Source: Jeotgalibacillus haloalkalitolerans (GTDB lineage Bacteria > Bacillota > Bacilli > Bacillales > Jeotgalibacillaceae). From it: a stretch of DNA of 64,000 nucleotides. A program made the position numbers and the translations under genes. Below the pieces are notes generated by a model. That model saw only the letters and a list, made by a program, of their open reading frames with translations. It had not been told where the DNA came from and did no database searches. Where the stretch lies: positions 124,001-188,000 of the forward strand of contig NZ_JAXQNN010000004.1 in assembly GCF_034427455.1 (NCBI RefSeq). Reading direction: 5' to 3'. This document shows, piece by piece, positions 36,634 through 44,960 of this stretch (position 1 is the first letter of the stretch; every line of letters begins with the position of its first letter).

Positions 36634-36659
36634 GAGCCGGAGCGCTCTTATTTTTTTGT
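36622..36659. terminator. Bidirectional terminator shared by cdr and the LacI-type regulator
   Basis: A perfect 16-bp stem, ACAAAAAAATAAGAGC / GCTCTTATTTTTTTGT, with a 6-nt loop. Both arms encode the same last codons, so both proteins end Thr-Lys-Lys followed by TAA. Confidence 0.95.
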
Positions 36660-37679
36660 GTATTCAGTTGAGAATCTCTTCACAATCTTATGCGGAACAG
36701 TAATCCGATGATAGGGTACGTCCTTGTTTTCAACACAATTAATCAGCTGCTTTGAGGCTTCATAACCAAGCTGAAATATATTAATATCCACTGAGGTCAA
36801 TGGCGGCCGTGACATTTCAGAAAACAGGACATTATTAAAACTGATAATTGAAATATCCTCAGGGACTGACATATCCAGTTCACTCAGCGTATTTAACACA
36901 CCAAGAGACATCAGATCATCCGTCACTAACAGCGCCGTTGGACGATCCTGCTCAGGCAGCTCCATCAGCGCACAGATTGCGTCCTTTCCGCCTTCAAGTA
37001 AAAAGCTCTCATGAACTGTGTAATCATCACGATAGGGAATACCTGCTTTTTGAAGCGCATCCTTATAACCCTGAAGTCTTTCAACGGTTACAACGAGCTG
37101 CTTATCCCCTCCGACATACGCAATCCTTTCATGACCCATGCCAATCAGAAATTCAGTTGCATCGAATCCTGCACGCACATTATCGTTATCCACATGCGTA
37201 ATGCTGTCTGCCATTTTGTACGGCTTTCCAATCATAACAAAAGGAAAATTCCGCTCCTGGAGATACGATACAATTCTGTCTTCCACTTTCGAATACAGCA
37301 GTACGACCCCATCAACACGGCCACCCTGTACCATCTGGACAACTCCGTTATAGATATCATCCTCACTTTTTCCTGTTACCAGCTGCAGTGCATATTGATG
37401 TTCATGTGCACCTTCATTCAGCCCTCTTAAAACCGTTGGAAAGAAAGGATTTTGAAAAAACACGTCTGATGAACCCGGAGTGACTAGTCCGATCACCTGC
37501 GTTGCCTGATTGGCGAGACTTCTGGCTATAAAATTCGGATGATAGCCAAGGAGCTCCATCGCTTCTCTTACCTTTACCTTTGTCCGCTCACTGATTCTCG
37601 GGTTGTTTGCAATTACTCTTGAAACGGTGGACGGCGCTACATTTGCAGCTTTTGCTACATCTTTTATCGTGACAGACAT
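36648..37679 (-). CDS. LacI-family regulator, MalR-like
   Basis: A 343-residue repressor with an N-terminal helix-turn-helix (TIKDVAKAANVAPSTVSRVI) and hinge, then a periplasmic-binding-like sensor domain. It closes the maltodextrin cluster, so it probably senses maltodextrin or maltose and binds the operator-like sites below the mdxE promoter. ATG 37679 or ATG 37682 could be used; AGGAGG precedes both. A CRE-like site sits in the gap upstream. The closest named proteins I recall are MalR of Gram-positive bacteria; specificity is inferred from context only. Confidence 0.88.
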   Translation of the reverse strand: MSVTIKDVAKAANVAPSTVSRVIANNPRISERTKVKVREAMELLGYHPNFIARSLANQATQVIGLVTPGSSDVFFQNPFFPTVLRGLNEGAHEHQYALQLVTGKSEDDIYNGVVQMVQGGRVDGVVLLYSKVEDRIVSYLQERNFPFVMIGKPYKMADSITHVDNDNVRAGFDATEFLIGMGHERIAYVGGDKQLVVTVERLQGYKDALQKAGIPYRDDYTVHESFLLEGGKDAICALMELPEQDRPTALLVTDDLMSLGVLNTLSELDMSVPEDISIISFNNVLFSEMSRPPLTSVDINIFQLGYEASKQLINCVENKDVPYHRITVPHKIVKRFSTEYTKK

Positions 37680-37693
37680 CATCGTCACCTCCT

Positions 37694-37709
37694 GTGATTA
37701 CGCTTACAA
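37694..37709 (-). promoter_or_regulatory. CRE/LacI-type operator upstream of the regulator gene
   Basis: On the minus strand, TTGTAAGCGTAATCAC matches the CRE consensus WTGNAANCGNWWNCAW except at the last base. It lies between the amylase stop and the regulator start, where CcpA or the regulator itself could bind. Confidence 0.65.
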
Positions 37710-37729
37710 ATTTTATAAAAACCAAAGAC

Positions 37730-39274
37730 TTATGCCTTTGATTTTCTATTCCCTTTTTTCTTCATAAATATGAATAACCCAATGAAGAAAATCCAGACTG
37801 CTGCAATCAGTGCGAGGAAACCATAGTTGATACCTGTTTCATCTGCCACCACATAAATTTCAGCCACTTCACGATCCAGTACAATTCTGAACTGATCATT
37901 CTCCGGTCTCACAAGGTCTCCACCAAGCATGCCCCGAAGCTCGCTGTCATCTTTAAAATCTGCAACAGGTAAATCCACTGTCTGGGTTTCACTTGTATTA
38001 TTGATCGCAATGACTGTTGTTTCATCTTCATATTCACGTTCGTACACAAGCATTCCCTGCTCATTGTAAAGAACGTTCAATGTTCCTCTTGTTAATGAAG
38101 GAAGTTCCTGTCTAAGCTCACCAACATCAGCGATATACTCTTCCAATTCTTCATCGATATTGAAATCCATCAATCTGCGGTTATCCGGATCTTCTCCTCC
38201 GTCTAAAGCGATTTCAGATCCATAGTACATAATTGGAATACCCGGTATTGTAAACATGAATGCAGTCGCCAGCTCCCACCTTGTACCAGGGAACATATTA
38301 TTCTCTGCAGCAAGCCTTGTAAAACGGGTCATATCATGGTTATCAATAAAGTTCCCCATCAGATACGGGTTATCAAAAAACTGCTGATTGTAATCCCAGT
38401 AATTAAATATTCTGGCTGTAGACTGATCAACGGTCTGAAAAGCGCTTCTCATCTGTTCAGCAAGCGGAAAGTCCACAAAGCCGTCAATCCCTGTGTCAGC
38501 ATACTCAGCGATCTTTCTTACATCTGTGTCATATACCTCACCAATTAAATAAAAGTCATCTTTTACAGACTTAACTTCAGAAGAAAATTCAGTCCAGAAT
38601 TCAGCCGGCACGTGCTTCACTGTATCAAGACGATAACCGTCAATATTAGTTTCTTCGATCCACCATTTAGCTGCATCAAATAAGTATTCCCGTACTTCAG
38701 GGTTTTCAGTATTCAGATCAGGAAGGCCGTAAATCCAGCCATTCTCCAGCTGCTCAGGATCATTATTATCTCTGATTGGCTGTTCTTCATGGTACCAGTC
38801 TTCTTTTTCCGGATCTGTCACCCAAGGGTGAGATGGCGCTGTATGATTGACAACAAAATCAAGAATGACTTTAATATCCCTGTTGTGCGCTTCATCAACC
38901 AGCTTTTTAAACTCTTCAATTGTTCCGAAATGTTCTTCCGTTTCATAAAAATCGTCAATCCAGTAGCCGTGATATCCCTTCTCTTCATTAGAAAAGATCG
39001 GTGTCAGCCAGATGGCCGTGAAGCCCATATCTTCAATATGATCCAGCTGGTCAATGATACCCTGAAAATCTCCACCGTGATAGGCACGCGGGTCCTGAGT
39101 ATTTACTGTAAAGTCATTTGAGGTATCCCCATTAAAGAAACGGTCTACCATTAAAAAATAAATTGATTCATCCTGCCACATTCTCTCTTCCTTTTCAACA
39201 GCGCCTGCTGAATTCAAAAAAGCGCTATTAAAAAGGAGGATAGTGATGAGTAAAAGAGCGCTGACTCTTCTCAC
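37730..39274 (-). CDS. Membrane-anchored alpha-amylase (GH13)
   Basis: An extracellular starch/maltodextrin hydrolase of 514 residues. A signal peptide (to about SAGA) is followed by a GH13 barrel: region I DFVVNH, region II GYRLDTVKH (nucleophile Asp), region III LIGEVY (acid Glu) and region IV FIDNHD. A C-terminal sheet domain leads to a membrane helix (YGFLALIAAVWIFFIGLFIF) and a basic tail (MKKKGNRKSKA), so the enzyme is fixed to the outer face of the membrane. GTG 39274 is used, with AGGAGG about 10 nt upstream. It lies 80 nt after mdxG in the same operon. Confidence 0.92.
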   Translation of the reverse strand: MRRVSALLLITILLFNSAFLNSAGAVEKEERMWQDESIYFLMVDRFFNGDTSNDFTVNTQDPRAYHGGDFQGIIDQLDHIEDMGFTAIWLTPIFSNEEKGYHGYWIDDFYETEEHFGTIEEFKKLVDEAHNRDIKVILDFVVNHTAPSHPWVTDPEKEDWYHEEQPIRDNNDPEQLENGWIYGLPDLNTENPEVREYLFDAAKWWIEETNIDGYRLDTVKHVPAEFWTEFSSEVKSVKDDFYLIGEVYDTDVRKIAEYADTGIDGFVDFPLAEQMRSAFQTVDQSTARIFNYWDYNQQFFDNPYLMGNFIDNHDMTRFTRLAAENNMFPGTRWELATAFMFTIPGIPIMYYGSEIALDGGEDPDNRRLMDFNIDEELEEYIADVGELRQELPSLTRGTLNVLYNEQGMLVYEREYEDETTVIAINNTSETQTVDLPVADFKDDSELRGMLGGDLVRPENDQFRIVLDREVAEIYVVADETGINYGFLALIAAVWIFFIGLFIFMKKKGNRKSKA

Positions 39275-39354
39275 CTCTGCCCCTCCTCCTTTAACGGAAA
39301 ATTTTCCGAAGTTACGTAAGCTATGTGTCTGTAAGAATCAATCAGTATCAGTGA

Positions 39355-40197
39355 TTAACCTTTCGTACCGCCTGCAGTCAGCCCTGAGATCAGGTAACGC
39401 TGGGATAAGAGGTAAACAAGTGCGATTGGCACAGCGATCAGAATCGATCCTGCAGCAAATCGTGTAAAGTTGTTATCAAACTGATTACTGATAAAGTTGA
39501 ATAGTCCAAGTGCAAGCGTAAAGTTGTCAGGGTTTCTGAGAATAATACGCGGCAGCAGGAAGTCAACAAACGGTGCCATGAAATTGAATAATGCTACAAC
39601 ACCGAGAATCGGTTTTGCAAGCGGCAGCATAATTTTGAAAAATACGCCTAAATGTCCGGCACCATCAATTCTTGCAGCTTCATCAAGCTCCTTAGGTATT
39701 GTATCAAAATATCCTTTCACCAGCCAAGCATTGAATGGTATTTGACCGCCAATATAGATCAAAGTAAGTCCAACTAGTGAATCAAGTAATCCAACCATGT
39801 TCAGCATCACGTAAATTGCCACCATTCCCATAATAACAGGGAACATCTGAAGCAATAGGAATGCATACAGACCGTATTTACGTCCAGTGAACTTATAGCG
39901 TGAGAATGCATAAGCAACAAATGAAGTCAACACGACTGAGAAAAAAGCATTCGCAATCGCAACGATTACACTGTTTTTGTACCAAAGCATGTAATCACTT
40001 GACGGGTCTGTAAATAACCATTTGTAATGTACAAGCGACCAGTTATCCGGTATCAGCTGAGCTGAGTAAAGACTTGTTCCCGGGTTAAGCGACATTCCTA
40101 CAGTCCATAGAAGAGGATATCCAATGACAACGGCCATGAATGCAAGGAATAGATAAATCAGCGCGACTTCCAGATTGGATTTCATTTTTTTACTCAT
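39355..40197 (-). CDS. mdxG: Maltodextrin ABC transporter permease (MalG/MdxG)
   Basis: The second membrane subunit of a CUT1 sugar importer, 280 residues with six helices. The EAA loop ELDEAARIDGAGHLGVFFKI, which contacts the ATPase, is present, and the protein ends in LSQRYLISGLTAGGTKG, typical of MalG. Its ATG overlaps the mdxF stop as TAATG. No ATPase gene is linked. Confidence 0.93.
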   Translation of the reverse strand: MSKKMKSNLEVALIYLFLAFMAVVIGYPLLWTVGMSLNPGTSLYSAQLIPDNWSLVHYKWLFTDPSSDYMLWYKNSVIVAIANAFFSVVLTSFVAYAFSRYKFTGRKYGLYAFLLLQMFPVIMGMVAIYVMLNMVGLLDSLVGLTLIYIGGQIPFNAWLVKGYFDTIPKELDEAARIDGAGHLGVFFKIMLPLAKPILGVVALFNFMAPFVDFLLPRIILRNPDNFTLALGLFNFISNQFDNNFTRFAAGSILIAVPIALVYLLSQRYLISGLTAGGTKG

Positions 40198-41507
40198 TAT
40201 AGATTCCCCTCCTCTTTAAACGATCTTGTTCTTCTGAACTGGAAGAAGGCAAATCCGGTAACGATTAATCCAAGGATTAAGGTAATCGCAGCCGCCATAC
40301 TGTACTGGTTCAATTCAAACGTCAGATCAAATACCCATGAAATCAGAATGTCAGTTCCGCCTGCGTTTTGTCCGCGCACAGGAGGACCACCCTCGTTAAA
40401 CAGGTAGATAATATTAAAGTTATTAAAGTTTCCGGCATACTGCATAATCAAAAGCGGTGCAGTCGCATACAGTACGTGTGGAAGCGTGATATTTCTGAAC
40501 TTCTGCATACGGCTGGCTCCATCAACGTCAGCTGCTTCATACCAGTCTTTAGAGATACTCTGTAAAATACCGGTGAATAATGCAAACACAAATGGAAACC
40601 CGAGCCATGTCTGTATCATAATTAACGCAATGCGTGTCCAGAATGGATCCTGAAGCCATGGAATCGCCAGATCAAACATTGCGAGAACATCCGTATTTAT
40701 TGCTCCGAAACGATCGTTAAACATTGCTGCAAAAACAAGGATCGTAACGAAAGCCGGTACTGCCCATGGAAGAATTAAAATCGTCCGGATTAAACGCTTA
40801 AATTTAATACGCGGATCATTTACTAATAAAGCAAGGAAAAGTCCAAGTGCAATCTGAAGTGTTGTTGCGACAACTGTCCAGACAACTGTCCATGTAAAAA
40901 CACTGATAAATGTTTCCTGCCAGATGTTACTGTCCCCGGCACCTGTTCCAAAGAAAAGACGTCCGAAGTTTTCAAAACCGATCCAGCTCAGCAGGTTTCT
41001 CGGCGGCTGGTTATATTGCGTATAATCTGTAAATGCTAAAGCGATCGTAAACATAAGTGGTAAAACTACGATAAATACAAGCATGATTAAGCCTGGAGTG
41101 ACAAAGAAGTAAGGGAATCCTGTGTCCCAAACATTACGCAGTGCCTCTTTAAAGGTCGGCACTTTCTCGCCGTCTCTCAGACGGATTGCATCCCGTTTTG
41201 CATCTTTCACGTTCGCTATGTAGAGCGTAATCGCAAATGCAATCAGCACAAGTGCTACAAGTCCATAGATTAATAGAAATACTGAGTGGTCTGTACCTGC
41301 AAGTGTCCCCAGAGTCATAATGCCCCAGATACCATAATTGATAAACTGTCCAAGCGTCAGGATAAAGGAAACTTCAAGAATGATAAATAAAGTACCCTTT
41401 ACATATCTGCGGTTGTACAACTGACCTAAACCTGCAAGAAGAATTGATAGGATGACAGCTAATTTGGGGTTGTGGTTCTTTTTAGCTGCCGGATTAGCAG
41501 TTGACAT
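40197..41507 (-). CDS. mdxF: Maltodextrin ABC transporter permease (MalF/MdxF)
   Basis: The first membrane subunit, 436 residues. An N-terminal extension (about 1-110) has three helices and a GLGQLYNRRYVKG motif like TM2-type domains, as in the Gram-positive MdxF group. The core permease follows, with the EAA loop YEAADVDGASRMQKFRNITL. AGGGAGG precedes the ATG. It is separated from mdxE by a strong hairpin. Confidence 0.93.
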   Translation of the reverse strand: MSTANPAAKKNHNPKLAVILSILLAGLGQLYNRRYVKGTLFIILEVSFILTLGQFINYGIWGIMTLGTLAGTDHSVFLLIYGLVALVLIAFAITLYIANVKDAKRDAIRLRDGEKVPTFKEALRNVWDTGFPYFFVTPGLIMLVFIVVLPLMFTIALAFTDYTQYNQPPRNLLSWIGFENFGRLFFGTGAGDSNIWQETFISVFTWTVVWTVVATTLQIALGLFLALLVNDPRIKFKRLIRTILILPWAVPAFVTILVFAAMFNDRFGAINTDVLAMFDLAIPWLQDPFWTRIALIMIQTWLGFPFVFALFTGILQSISKDWYEAADVDGASRMQKFRNITLPHVLYATAPLLIMQYAGNFNNFNIIYLFNEGGPPVRGQNAGGTDILISWVFDLTFELNQYSMAAAITLILGLIVTGFAFFQFRRTRSFKEEGNL

Positions 41508-41556
41508 GTCATCGCCTCCCTAGTGAGCGTTTCGAAAAATCTTCTCTATAAAGTGA

Positions 41557-41587
41557 GTGGATAGAAGGAGGGAATCCTTCTATCCAC
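41557..41587 (-). terminator. Intercistronic hairpin between mdxE and mdxF
   Basis: GTGGATAGAAGGA / TCCTTCTATCCAC, a perfect 13-bp stem with a 5-nt loop, 14 nt after the mdxE stop. No T-run follows on the minus strand, so it is more likely an RNA-stabilising or partial-termination hairpin that raises mdxE over mdxFG than a full terminator. Confidence 0.8.
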
Positions 41588-41601
41588 CATCGTCATGAAT
41601 A

Positions 41602-42879
41602 TTATTGCTGTGCAGTCGCGATATTATCTTTAATCTGCTGTACTGCTTCGTCAAGTACTTCCTGTACATCGTCACCCTGTGCGATGAATGAAAGTGCATT
41701 GTTGATTGGATCCCAAACCTGCTGCATTTCAGGAGTAGATGGCATTGGCGTACCATACTGAATCTGTTCTGCAAAAGGAGCGATCAGTTCGTTAGATGTT
41801 ACAGCTTCACCTTCAAGTGCTGCCTGGTTAGCCGGAAGCTCACCTGCACCTTCAAAGTAAGCAGTAGAGTTTTCTTCATTTGTCAGGAATAGCGCTAGAT
41901 CAGTTGCAGCTTCTTTGTTCTCTGAGTAATCAGAAACCATCCATGATTTAACACCTACGAATGATGTTGCATTGTTTCCGTCAACTGTTGGAAGAATTGC
42001 TGTTCCAAGGCTGTCGCCAAGTGCTTCTTCGTAAGCCGGGATGTTCCAAGGACCAGTGATTGCAACGCCGACTTTACCGTCTGTGAATAGACCGTTCATG
42101 ATGTCAGGGTTGATTTCAACCGGGATGTAACCATTTTCATACCATGACTGGATCAGTTCTCCACCAGCTACAGCGCCTTCATTGTTAAGACCGATATCCT
42201 CTACATCATAAGAACCGCCTTCGTTGTTAAATACATATGCGCCATTAGCGCCGAAGAAAGGATATGAGAAGTAGAAGTTTGCAGCTTCCATAAGGAAACC
42301 ATACTGATCTGAAGCAGCATCAGTCTGCTCTTCAGCAATTGCCATCAGCTCATCCATTGTTGCAGGTGCTTCTTCAACAAGGTCTTTATTGTAGAATGTT
42401 CCGTATGTTTCAACTACAAGTGGAGCTCCGTAGATTTCACCATCATACGTAACAGCTTCGATTGCTGTTTCTGAGTAAGTACCTTCTGCTTCACCAAGAT
42501 CAATTGGTGATGCAAGTCCCTGAAGGACGATATTACCAATACGGTCATGCGGCTGGAAGAACAGGTCAGGTCCGTTTCCTGCAGGACCATCAAGGTTAAG
42601 CGCTTCCACTTGATCCAGCATGTTCATTGGTGTCACTTCAATTTCAATACCAGTTTCTTCAGTGTACTTTTCAAAAAGTGTATCAAGAACTGCCTTCTGT
42701 TCCTCACTGTCGTTTACCCAGACACTAAGTGACTCAGGCTGATCGCCGGATTCCTCTGAATCTCCGCCCCCGCTGTCATCATTAGAACCGCCAGACTCTT
42801 CACGATCTGGTGCACAAGCTGCAAGGACACCAATTAATAGTAGTACCATTGCAAAAATCGATAGATACTTTTTCAACAT
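41602..42879 (-). CDS. mdxE: Maltodextrin-binding lipoprotein (MalE/MdxE)
   Basis: The surface substrate-binding protein of the importer, 425 residues. The signal peptide ends in the lipobox IGVLAAC, followed by an acidic Ser/Gly-rich linker. SBP family 1 features are visible: LSVWVNDSEEQKAVLDTLFE, GPDLFFQPHDRIGNIVLQG, FTDGKVGVAITGPWNIPAYE and MPSTPEMQQVWDPINNAL. Context with amylase and neopullulanase supports maltodextrin as substrate. AGGAGGGG precedes the ATG. It is first in the operon mdxE-mdxF-mdxG-amylase-regulator. Confidence 0.93.
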   Translation of the reverse strand: MLKKYLSIFAMVLLLIGVLAACAPDREESGGSNDDSGGGDSEESGDQPESLSVWVNDSEEQKAVLDTLFEKYTEETGIEIEVTPMNMLDQVEALNLDGPAGNGPDLFFQPHDRIGNIVLQGLASPIDLGEAEGTYSETAIEAVTYDGEIYGAPLVVETYGTFYNKDLVEEAPATMDELMAIAEEQTDAASDQYGFLMEAANFYFSYPFFGANGAYVFNNEGGSYDVEDIGLNNEGAVAGGELIQSWYENGYIPVEINPDIMNGLFTDGKVGVAITGPWNIPAYEEALGDSLGTAILPTVDGNNATSFVGVKSWMVSDYSENKEAATDLALFLTNEENSTAYFEGAGELPANQAALEGEAVTSNELIAPFAEQIQYGTPMPSTPEMQQVWDPINNALSFIAQGDDVQEVLDEAVQQIKDNIATAQQ

Positions 42880-42910
42880 TGACCCCTCCTAAAGGTATTA
42901 AACATTTGTC

Positions 42911-42928
42911 TGTACAACCGTTTGCACA
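42911..42928. promoter_or_regulatory. CRE/MalR-like operator 1 (mdxE leader)
   Basis: TGTACAACCGTTTGCACA, a near-palindrome around the central CG, of the LacI/CcpA operator type, in the untranslated leader of mdxE. Confidence 0.75.
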
Positions 42929-42947
42929 AAGCAATAAAAAAATAAAA

Positions 42948-42963
42948 CTTAAACGCTTTCATT
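42948..42963. promoter_or_regulatory. CRE-like operator 2 (mdxE leader)
   Basis: CTTAAACGCTTTCATT; on the minus strand AATGAAAGCGTTTAAG, a typical catabolite-responsive-element form. Confidence 0.75.
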
Positions 42964-42968
42964 ATTTC

Positions 42969-42986
42969 TGTGAAAACGATTGCACA
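42969..42986. promoter_or_regulatory. CRE/MalR-like operator 3 (mdxE transcription start)
   Basis: TGTGAAAACGATTGCACA, 18 nt, near-palindromic, starting 10 nt past the -10 box, so it covers the expected transcription start. Confidence 0.8.
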
Positions 42987-42996
42987 ACCTACTTTT

Positions 42997-43024
42997 ATTA
43001 TAATCAGAAATTAAAAGATTACAA
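42997..43024 (-). promoter_or_regulatory. Promoter of the mdxE operon
   Basis: On the minus strand, TTGTAA (43024-43019), a 16-nt spacer and TATAAT (43002-42997). Three operator-like sites follow directly downstream. Confidence 0.72.
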
Positions 43025-43078
43025 TACTTTTTTCAAAGTTTTTGCAGAATGTGACGAAAATATTTCGGGAACGTCTGA

Positions 43079-43107
43079 TTGACAAGAAAATCCCTTTGGC
43101 ATAATGT
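43079..43107 (+). promoter_or_regulatory. Promoter of the neopullulanase gene
   Basis: TTGACA (43079-43084), a 17-nt spacer and TAATGT (43102-43107). The -35 is a perfect consensus. Confidence 0.75.
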
Positions 43108-43142
43108 TGTAATCAATTCCATACTCAGGAGGCTAATATAAG

Positions 43143-44891
43143 ATGAATAAAGCAGCTGTCTATCACCGCGCGGATCGCTCTATGGCGTACGCGATCTCAA
43201 AGGATCAAATACAAATCAGATTAAAAACCGCAAAAAATGACGTCCATCAGGTAAAGCTGTTACATGGTGATCCATACAACTGGTCGAATCACAAATGGAA
43301 CCACGAAGAAATCGAAATGATACTTAAAGGCTCTGACGAACTGCACGATTACTGGGAAATTAACCTCGAGCCTCCCTTCCACCGACTGCGTTACGGATTT
43401 GTGCTTTCTAATAAGAAGAAAAATGTTTTTTATGGCGAAAAGAACTTTCATCAGACCCCTCCTGAAGACATTGGAGAATATTTCTGTATGCCTTATATGA
43501 ATCAGGCAGATCAGTTCCAGTCACCTGAATGGGTTCATAACACGGTATGGTATCAGATTTTCCCTGAACGATTTGCAAATGGAGACCCCTCTATTAATCC
43601 GCCCGCTACCATCCCCTGGGCCAGCGAGGATCCAAAAAGAGACTCATTCTTTGGTGGTGACCTTCAGGGCGTTATTGATCATCTGGACTACCTTGCAGAA
43701 CTGGGTATCACAGGCATTTATTTCACTCCGCTTTTCGAGGCTTCATCAAACCATAAATATGATACAATCGACTACTTTGAAATCGATCAGTATTTTGGTG
43801 ATAAAGACAAACTGAAGGAACTTATAAAAGAATGTAAAAAGCGCGACATTAAAGTGATGCTGGATGCTGTGTTTAACCACAGCGGGTTCTTCTTCCCTCC
43901 GTTTCAGGATGTGCTTGAAAAAGGAGAAAACTCAAGATATAAAGACTGGTTCCATATATGGGACTTCCCGGTTCAGACAACGCCTGAACCGAATTACGAT
44001 ACCTTTGCTTTTACATATATGATGCCTAAGTTAAATACAGAACATCCCGAAGTAAAAAACTACCTGCTTGAAGCAGCACGATACTGGGCACGGGAATTTG
44101 AAATCGACGGCTGGCGTCTGGATGTTGCGAATGAAGTGGACCAGGCATTCTGGCGGGAGTTCAGAGCAGAAATTAAAAAGATCAACCCTGACCTTTATAT
44201 TCTGGGAGAGGTATGGCACGATTCAATTCCATGGCTGCAAGGCGACCAGTTTGACGCTGTCATGAATTATCCTTTCACAACAAATGCCCTTCAGTTAATT
44301 GCCAAACGTTCGATTTCTGTTTCTTCATTTATTGAAAATATGACAAAGGTTCAATATATGTATCCTTCACCGGTCAATCGGGCTGCTTTTAACCTGATTG
44401 GCAGTCACGACACATCAAGAATCCTGACAGAGTGTGAAGGTGATGATCAGCGCGTGAAGCAGATTCTGACCCTTTTATTAACTTATTACGGAACTCCTTG
44501 TATTTATTACGGTGATGAAGTCGGTCTGTCAGGTGGAATGGATCCGGGCTGCAGAAAGTGTATGGAATGGGATAAAGCTCAGCAGAATCAGGACCTGCTC
44601 AGCTATATAAAGCAATTGATTGCGCTTCGTAAAAACGAGCCGCTGCTTGCAAATGACGGAGACCTTTCATTCTATGATGTCAGCGAGCATACACTTGTTA
44701 TGAAAAGAGAGAATCATGATTCAGCTATCTTTATCCTTATAAACCTGTCTGATCAGAAAGATACGCTTAAAGTACCTTATCCATTAAATAAACGAAAAAG
44801 CATTGACTTAATGACCGGAGAAGCGCATAAATGGAAAAAGGGAAAATTTAAATTAAAACCACAGGAAATCAAAATGGTTAAAGTTTATTAA
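43143..44891 (+). CDS. Neopullulanase / maltogenic amylase / cyclomaltodextrinase (GH13)
   Basis: A cytoplasmic 582-residue GH13 subfamily 20 type enzyme. An N-terminal carbohydrate-binding domain (about 1-125; MNKAAVYHRADRSMAYAISK) that forms dimers in this group precedes the barrel: DAVFNH, GWRLDVANE (nucleophile Asp), ILGEVWH (acid Glu) and LIGSHDT. There is no signal peptide, so it acts on imported maltodextrins. AGGAGG lies 10 nt before the ATG. It is divergent from the importer operon. Which of the three named activities dominates cannot be decided from sequence. Confidence 0.92.
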   Translation: MNKAAVYHRADRSMAYAISKDQIQIRLKTAKNDVHQVKLLHGDPYNWSNHKWNHEEIEMILKGSDELHDYWEINLEPPFHRLRYGFVLSNKKKNVFYGEKNFHQTPPEDIGEYFCMPYMNQADQFQSPEWVHNTVWYQIFPERFANGDPSINPPATIPWASEDPKRDSFFGGDLQGVIDHLDYLAELGITGIYFTPLFEASSNHKYDTIDYFEIDQYFGDKDKLKELIKECKKRDIKVMLDAVFNHSGFFFPPFQDVLEKGENSRYKDWFHIWDFPVQTTPEPNYDTFAFTYMMPKLNTEHPEVKNYLLEAARYWAREFEIDGWRLDVANEVDQAFWREFRAEIKKINPDLYILGEVWHDSIPWLQGDQFDAVMNYPFTTNALQLIAKRSISVSSFIENMTKVQYMYPSPVNRAAFNLIGSHDTSRILTECEGDDQRVKQILTLLLTYYGTPCIYYGDEVGLSGGMDPGCRKCMEWDKAQQNQDLLSYIKQLIALRKNEPLLANDGDLSFYDVSEHTLVMKRENHDSAIFILINLSDQKDTLKVPYPLNKRKSIDLMTGEAHKWKKGKFKLKPQEIKMVKVY

Positions 44892-44926
44892 TCAAAGACT
44901 GGGGCTCACCTGCCCCAGTCTTTGAT
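44891..44926 (+). terminator. Terminator of the neopullulanase gene
   Basis: ATCAAAGACTGGGGC / GCCCCAGTCTTTGAT, a perfect 15-bp stem with a 6-nt loop, starting in the stop codon. No long T-run follows, so some read-through into the MATE gene is possible. Confidence 0.8.
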
Positions 44927-44960
44927 TGTGTAAGGAAACAGCCGGAAAGAAGGTTCAAAG

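Noticed and set aside
39296-39309. CGGAAAATTTTCCG palindrome between amylase and mdxG
   Set aside because: Short A+T-rich palindrome without a second copy or flanking promoter; not enough to call an operator.
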